From Antedon mediterranea (taxonomy: Eukaryota; Echinodermata; Crinoidea; Comatulida; Antedonidae): a stretch of 64,000 nt of DNA. How positions within the stretch are numbered: the first letter of the stretch is position 1; each line of letters begins with the position of its first letter. The notes below the pieces were generated by a model. That model was not told the origin of the DNA, did no database searches, and worked only from the letters and a program-made list of their open reading frames with translations. Shown here one piece after another: positions 62,401-64,000 of this stretch. Position numbers and translations under genes: made by a program. The DNA lies in contig NC_092674.1 in NCBI RefSeq assembly GCF_964355755.1, forward strand, positions 16,747,001 to 16,811,000, in the 5' to 3' direction.

Positions 62401-62965
62401 AATTCTTGAATGTGTTGGCAACCTCAAATTGTTAGGGGTTACTATTCAGGATAATATGAAATGGGACATGCATGTCACAGACATAGTTTCTAAGGTATCT
62501 CAAAAGATGTTTGATTTATTTATGATGAGAAGGTGGTCTGGATGACCTGATCAAGGTGTTCTGTTGTTATATTAGACCAATTTTCGAGTATGCATGCTCT
62601 GTGTGGCATGGCGCAATTACTACAAAATTAGTATATAAAATTGAAGCTGTTCAAAAAATAGCTCTAAGAACTATCCTGGGAAAAAATTATATATCTTACG
62701 ATTTAGCTTTAGAGAAGACGCAACTCCTTTCGCTTGCGGGAAGGAGGGAAAGTCTGGTTTGGTGTGAGAACGGAGCAGTAATTAATAGCTGTACTGTACA
62801 TAGCTTAGCAAATTTGTAGAACTTCAGTTAAACTTCATGTACCATAAGACATTTCATATTTTACCTGGCAATGGTGCAGACTCTGGTTCAGCACTTGTGT
62901 ACCATATGTGCCAATCCCGAGGATATTGTTCAAATGACTGCACCAATCCATGGAAGTTAGCAAGT
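41285..62965 (-). CDS. DNAH2: Axonemal dynein heavy chain 2, C-terminal exons
   Basis: Thirteen reverse-strand exons join in phase to ~682 residues ending at TAG (41285-41287). In gene order: 62865-62965, 59527-59641, 59266-59356, 51720-52037, 51404-51595, 47174-47358, 46851-46908, 43535-43699, 43260-43376, 42760-42909, 41934-42110, 41574-41799, 41285-41439. The protein is the AAA6 end and C-terminal domain of a dynein motor: LSLGQGQAPIA and NWVFLANCHLSLSWMP (residues ~125-155), YLIAGVNYGGHVTDD (~305), FWMSGFTFPTGFLTAVLQ (~530), YLEGAGWDKKN (~590), YSCPCYYYPNRAGS (~635). These residues fit DNAH2, an inner-arm (f/I1) heavy chain that slides axonemal microtubules in cilia and sperm. DNAH2 is ~4400 residues long, so ~85% lies beyond the right edge. 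Introns reach 7.2 kb through transposon load. Confidence 0.95.
41574..41799 (-). CDS. DNAH2: DNAH2 exon
   Basis: 75 codons plus one base: VSVDSLSWEFIVSTVDDN, PPKDGVWIKGLYLEGAGWD, MQLVCPLPTIHFKPVE. Donor AAAG|GTAATT. Confidence 0.97.
41934..42110 (-). CDS. DNAH2: DNAH2 exon
   Basis: 59 codons: AYPSRKPLGTWTRDLVSRVE, then VIFWMSGFTFPTGFLTAVLQ and ARQNN. Donor CAAT|GTAAGT. Confidence 0.97.
42258..42412 (-). repeat. Penelope terminal-region fragment
   Basis: It shares GGGTATCAGTGGCTGGATCT and flanking sequence with 59664-59815 and 60115-60310. On the reverse strand TGATGAAGGGCTGAAAGC is a decayed form of the hammerhead core at 60254-60280, with the stem II loop lost. It lies in a DNAH2 intron. 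Confidence 0.7.
42760..42909 (-). CDS. DNAH2: DNAH2 exon
   Basis: 50 codons: IQRYNVLLRAIRSSLIDLEK, GLVVMSSDLEEIFNCIYDAR, VPSTWQK. Part of it escapes simple ORF scans, but splice sites and phase fit. Confidence 0.95.
43260..43376 (-). CDS. DNAH2: DNAH2 exon
   Basis: 39 codons: VLKLAADVLEKIPEDIDYEG and DPSPLNVVLLQE. Acceptor TTGTTTTAG, donor AGAG|GTAAAA. Confidence 0.97.
43535..43699 (-). CDS. DNAH2: DNAH2 exon
   Basis: 55 codons: EYISMLPAIDHPEAFGQHPN and ASQITETSTLFGTLLSLQP. Acceptor TTTTTTAAG, donor TAAG|GTATGT. Confidence 0.97.
43820..44940 (-). pseudogene. LINE endonuclease remnant
   Basis: The best frame (44287-44697, reverse) reads AFIIIGRDFNYPCIDW, IPTRESNTLDLYLTNLP and GISDHDIVFLEA. 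The RDFN and SDHD motifs are those of the APE-type endonuclease of non-LTR retrotransposons (CR1/L2/jockey type). Neighbouring frames (GCETHFDYTI near 44880; CSYHRPDKLDE near 44710) extend it with frameshifts. No RT in this orientation. Confidence 0.85.
45090..46060 (+). pseudogene. LINE reverse transcriptase remnant
   Basis: Broken + strand frames: LNVGKTNYVVS near 45120 (N-x-x-K-T of RT block 6-7), FLGILINQNFIW near 45230 (the FLG-x motif), PYLQYGNLVWGSTNKT near 45390 and HGPILWNHTCKYHN near 45717. Heavily mutated. Opposite in orientation to the neighbouring endonuclease piece, so a separate insertion. Confidence 0.75.
46061..46850. other. DNAH2 intron, nothing recognised
   Basis: AT-rich sequence. 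The 46480-46525 stretch (GATAATAAATCTTTGATTGA) may be another LINE tail. No exon. Confidence 0.35.
46851..46908 (-). CDS. DNAH2: DNAH2 exon (short)
   Basis: 58 nt encoding LSSLSTYYIPKDGHLNTYK. Acceptor TTGTTTCAG, donor CAAG|GTAAAC. 58 + 185 nt is divisible by three. Confidence 0.95.
47174..47358 (-). CDS. DNAH2: DNAH2 exon
   Basis: Encodes VSENLLSIYLDEYDETPWDA and YLIAGVNYGGHVTDDFDRR, ending in phase 2 at TTTAA|GTAAGG. The P-element-bearing intron precedes it. Confidence 0.97.
48284..48390 (+). pseudogene. P-element THAP domain, exon 1
   Basis: YCAAINCKSNSKANPELKFY and NFPKDKNR form the first half of a C2CH THAP zinc finger (C-x4-C, then F-x-F/Y-P). The donor AACAG|GTAAAT at 48390 joins in phase to 49266. 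No in-frame ATG is found just before it; the nearest ATG (48282) is in another frame, so the start is probably broken. Confidence 0.75.
48532..49065. repeat. Internal duplication in the P-element intron
   Basis: ATGAAATGATTATTATTATC begins at about 48535 and 48956. Both are followed by CATTATTAGGCTA, an ACAGTGAA block and TTCCCTGGTTATATTACTTA. So ~110 bp is repeated about 420 bp apart. Confidence 0.7.
49266..49527 (+). pseudogene. P-element THAP end fused to transposase C-terminal motif
   Basis: After the acceptor AATTTACAG the frame gives CAKWAQNTRR and NCHLCNIHFEES, which complete the THAP domain (C and H ligands, HF). It then runs straight into VTGRLNQDCIENLFSIVRGR, a motif near the C-terminal end of P/THAP9 transposases. 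About 500 residues usually lie between them, so this is an in-frame internal deletion. Stop at 49525-49527. Confidence 0.85.
49712..50170 (+). pseudogene. P-transposase C-terminal fragments
   Basis: YNYVAGYVVKKVSVKHNCDI with CDIC, then after frameshifts MPTDNVVNVLSICEKIF (49885) and FYAVKFFNRDIISDKKKSN (~50096). These follow the order of the C-terminal part of P/THAP9-type transposases. Confidence 0.8.
51404..51595 (-). CDS. DNAH2: DNAH2 exon
   Basis: 64 codons: GLKANMKRLYHLV, KKLLFALCFFHSVLLERRKF, LGWNIMYGFNDSDFE. Donor GAG|GTATGT. Confidence 0.97.
51720..52037 (-). CDS. DNAH2: DNAH2 exon
   Basis: Longest exon here, 106 codons: DPTSMLLQLAEQ, LSLGQGQAPIA, NWVFLANCHLSLSWMP, FRLWLSSSPHPEFPISILQ. 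This is the AAA6 region of the motor ring. Confidence 0.97.
52038..54038. other. DNAH2 intron, no further exon seen
   Basis: Contains a diverged tandem pair of ~110 bp (53236-53310 and 53338-53405; GGATGGTGT...GGGTATAGTTTATT). Otherwise AT-rich and unrecognised. Confidence 0.45.
54039..55481 (-). mobile_element. Non-autonomous Helitron H4
   Basis: Reverse orientation: it begins A|TCTATATATAAATTTACG at 55481 and ends hairpin plus CCATCTAG|T at 54039. It matches H2 at both ends with a shorter middle. On the + strand a frame from ~55120 to 55298 ends TPLFGANR, as in H2. Confidence 0.78.
55541..55610 (+). repeat. tRNA-like SINE head
   Basis: GGTTTCGAATCC at 55589-55600 is a near-perfect B box. 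CTCTGAGGTGCAGTG at 55541 is a poor A box at the right distance. It is a tRNA-derived repeat. Confidence 0.5.
55655..58770. mobile_element. Long element with inverted ends
   Basis: The left end contains ATAGCAGGCAACCATGTTGA and AGGGGTGGATGCCATC. The right end contains the reverse forms (TGGCATCCACCCCTAT at 58679, ACATGGTTGCCTGCTAT at 58726). Subterminal GACCTT/AAGGTC words repeat on both sides. The arms are ~130 bp, the span 3.1 kb. No DNA transposase was identified; a LINE fragment lies within. Confidence 0.55.
56600..57000 (+). pseudogene. LINE RT C-terminal remnant (CR1/jockey-like)
   Basis: + strand frames broken by indels: FLGLTTLYDRRIRGDLIETF near 56710, GHQLRLFKPTFHKGL near 56840 and a NSLPTEVVIS-like end near 56930. 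The L-x-D-R-R-x-R-G-D-L-I motif is common in the C-terminal part of CR1/jockey-like reverse transcriptases. Confidence 0.8.
58771..59265. other. DNAH2 intron, nothing recognised
   Basis: AT-rich sequence between the 58.7-kb inverted end and the dynein exon. No feature found. Confidence 0.35.
59266..59356 (-). CDS. DNAH2: DNAH2 exon
   Basis: Encodes FVEPPVLDMKSVVDDST and PLIFVLSTGV. Acceptor TGTTTCAG, donor AGTG|GTAAGA. The next exon starts DPTSMLLQ. Human DNAH2 has Pro where this has Thr in LSTGV. Confidence 0.95.
59527..59641 (-). CDS. DNAH2: DNAH2 exon
   Basis: Encodes EWDNACNELQRMLIVRSLRP and the end FIINNLGS. Acceptor TCTATTTAG, donor CCAA|GTAAGT. 115 nt, phase-compatible with both neighbours. 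Confidence 0.95.
59664..59815 (-). repeat. Penelope terminal-region copy
   Basis: About 150 bp nearly identical to the start of 60115-60310, but it stops at AGCAGAGC before the hammerhead part. The two copies flank the ribozyme-bearing repeat. Confidence 0.75.
59840..60108 (+). repeat. Hammerhead-bearing repeat
   Basis: About 270 bp between two Penelope terminal copies. Its beginning (59858-59878) and end (60040-60108) recur at 9938-9968 and 11262-11345, so it is a dispersed family. The size and the ribozyme recall retrozymes or Penelope-associated units, but the limits are approximate. Confidence 0.55.
59892..59948 (+). ncRNA. Hammerhead ribozyme (type I)
   Basis: All parts of a hammerhead are present in order. 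Stem I 5' strands are CTGA (59892-59895) and CTGCA (59897-59901). Then come core CTGACGA (59902-59908) and stem II GATTT-AACA-AGATC (59909-59922). Core GAAA (59923-59926) is followed by the self-complementary stem III ACAGTACTGT (59926-59935). The cleavage site is after C59936 in GTC. Stem I 3' strands are TGCAG (59937-59941) and TCAG (59945-59948). The short palindromic stem III is the type seen in repeats that cut best as dimers. Known examples occur in Penelope-like elements and retrozymes. Activity is inferred from the fold only. Confidence 0.85.
60254..60280 (-). ncRNA. Penelope-type hammerhead-like core
   Basis: The reverse strand reads CTGATGA (complement of 60274-60280), a stem GGGC-TAGTGTT-GCCC, then GAAA (complement of 60254-60257), then GC-TCT-GC-TAA as a minimal stem III. 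One extra A sits between core 1 and stem II, and no clear stem I is visible. It resembles the minimal hammerheads reported for Penelope-like elements but may act only as a dimer or not at all. Confidence 0.5.
60501..60865 (-). pseudogene. GIY-YIG endonuclease domain of a Penelope-like element
   Basis: The reverse-strand frame reads NVIYLIYCNICGKQYVGE (the GIY-YIG motif as IYLIYC...QYVGET), TLRMRMTQHRSAIKT, VAEHFNSAGHSIANFRV, with Arg and Glu (ENHWELEL) in the usual catalytic places, then FGLNIRNILPDR and stop. This is the endonuclease that follows RT in Penelope-like elements. The domain looks intact but is cut off from its RT. Confidence 0.9.
60885..61045. repeat. Palindromic MITE-like repeat
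   Basis: ACAAGTAATGAATGTTTATG, then AAATAATTTC...CACCTTTCATC and the inverse arm down to AAAACATTCAATATTTGT. It is a diverged relative of the palindromes at 435-615 and 2805-2970. Confidence 0.65.
61046..62339. other. DNAH2 intron, nothing recognised
   Basis: Contains GGCCTA-rich words near 61540-61610. No exon could be supported. Confidence 0.4.
62340..62820 (+). pseudogene. LINE RT C-terminal remnant
   Basis: + strand frames: LKLLGVTIQDNMKWDMHV near 62430, then after a break YIRPIFEYACSVWHGAIT and VQKIALRTILG (62570-62690). The LGV...W..HV and RPxFEYAxxVWH motifs are those of non-LTR reverse transcriptases. Confidence 0.88.
62865..62965 (-). CDS. DNAH2: DNAH2 exon, first in window
   Basis: Encodes LANFHGLVQSFEQYPRDWHI and the WYTSAEPESAPLP end. 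Acceptor TTTGGTAG, donor CCAG|GTAAAA. 101 nt: one base of a split codon, 33 codons, one base. It must follow another exon to the right of the window. Confidence 0.93.
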
Positions 62966-63761
62966 CTACCAAATTAAAGACAAATCAAAATCGATCACTA
63001 CATGTTTAAAGTGTCTGAAACAAAGGTATTATAACATGCATACAATACTTGTAATCATGTAGAACTCAGTGGCGTAACGGCTATGAGCGCTCACTGGCTA
63101 AACCCAGGGGTCCCAGAACTTAGAAGGCCCATGGGCAGTGCCCAGAGGAAAAACAGGCATTCAAATATGTCAAAAAAGCCTAATAACGCCCGGCCTCCAG
63201 CGTTAGAAGGCCACTTAGGTTTCCTAAACCAGGGGCCTCAGGCCTCTACACTACTAGTTGAAAGGTATTGCAGAACTTGGCAATGAACAAAAATAAACAC
63301 TACAGCAGTGGATTTTGAAATAGAAAGAGATGGGGATCAGGAAGGGGCCTTCGAAATTGTGAAATGAAATGTTGAAATTAACCTAATATCCTATCTTTAG
63401 CATTGCCGAAATATAGGGGCTGGGCCATTTGATGTGGATGTAGTTTCTGATGACAAATGATGAAAACATTGAATAGTGAACAATATCCAACTAGCGCACA
63501 AGTCTGACCTGTCGCGGTTCTGGAAGTACAATGATCTTAGCGGACACTGGTCGTGCCTCTCATGTTAACCCAGAAGTGCCACTGCTGATATGGTAGAATT
63601 TACATCAAACTTCACCTTACAGGTAAGCCTCGTTTAATTTTCAAGTTTATTGCCTAAAAATATTGAATGTTGAAGCCTTTAACATATACAATATCCAACC
63701 AATTTTATTAACCATTTCATTATATCATATCCTATCATTTTTTCGCCATATATCTGTTAAG
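62966..63761. other. DNAH2 intron at the window edge
   Basis: 63070-63245 is more GC-rich and repeats the words CCAGGGG and AGAAGGCC, likely a dispersed repeat. I searched this stretch for the preceding dynein exon and did not find it. Confidence 0.4.
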
Positions 63762-64000
63762 GTACCGCTTCTCATAATCGACCACCTCTTGTAATTGATC
63801 ACTGCTCATAAGGGACCGATTCTCATAATAGACTACCTCTCGTAAGTGACAACCTATCTTAACAACCACACCTCCTTTATGAGAGGTGGTCGATTATAAG
63901 AAGCGGTCCCTTAACAGAGATGTTGATCGTTCAATAGAGGTGGTCCTTAAGAGGTGGTCGCTAATGAGGGTGGTTGCTTACGAAGTATGGTCGTTTAAGG
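63762..64000. repeat. GGTGGTCG inverted/tandem repeat
   Basis: Units such as TAATCGACCACCTCT on the left face AGAGGTGGTCGATTATAAGA on the right, with the centre near 63850. The word GGTGGTCG then repeats up to the window end. It is a palindromic dispersed repeat that probably continues beyond the edge. Confidence 0.75.

Overview
The window is a repeat-dominated, AT-rich animal nuclear region. Two conserved genes run into it from opposite sides, and both are spliced with long introns full of transposons. The dynein and Rubicon homologues, the frequent short AGGCCTA-type motifs, and the mix of Penelope, Helitron, P, foldback and Ty3/gypsy elements suggest a marine deuterostome invertebrate. An echinoderm is my best guess, but I cannot prove the taxon from sequence alone.

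Layout. 1-9.6 kb: no gene recognised. It holds dispersed repeats, a foldback element (2974-5153), a small insertion with a 9-bp target duplication (2201-2555), a satellite built on a 20-bp unit (5459-7010) and a TIR element (8279-9161). 9.65-21.4 kb, + strand: the last four exons of a Rubicon (RUBCN)-like gene, with all splice phases agreeing. Its introns carry Helitrons, tRNA-like repeats and an L2-type LINE. 22.1-28.0 kb: a full-length LTR retrotransposon with a tRNA-Pro primer site and integrase placed before reverse transcriptase (Gmr1-type order). 29.4-32.7 kb: a rearranged Penelope-like element carrying a nested Helitron, beside a LINE fragment. 33.3-38.9 kb: a cluster of foldback transposons with 10-bp target duplications, some nested, one hosting an element full of TTGCGCAA hairpins. 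39-41.3 kb: a Helitron fragment and the 3' flank of the dynein gene.

41.3-63.0 kb, - strand: the last 13 exons (about 682 residues) of an axonemal dynein heavy chain, DNAH2 by its residues. Every exon junction keeps phase and the stop codon is at 41285-41287. The gene continues off the right edge. Its introns hold LINE fragments, a deleted P element with a THAP domain nested in a TTAA-flanked element, a Helitron, Penelope remnants with a GIY-YIG domain, and a hammerhead-ribozyme fold at 59892-59948.

The two genes converge: the RUBCN stop (20972) and the DNAH2 stop (41285) are 20 kb apart, and that gap is almost all mobile DNA. I saw no bacterial-type system. The most unusual signals are the hammerhead, the integrase-first LTR element, the KP-like P-element derivative, and the nested hairpin-array and foldback transposons.
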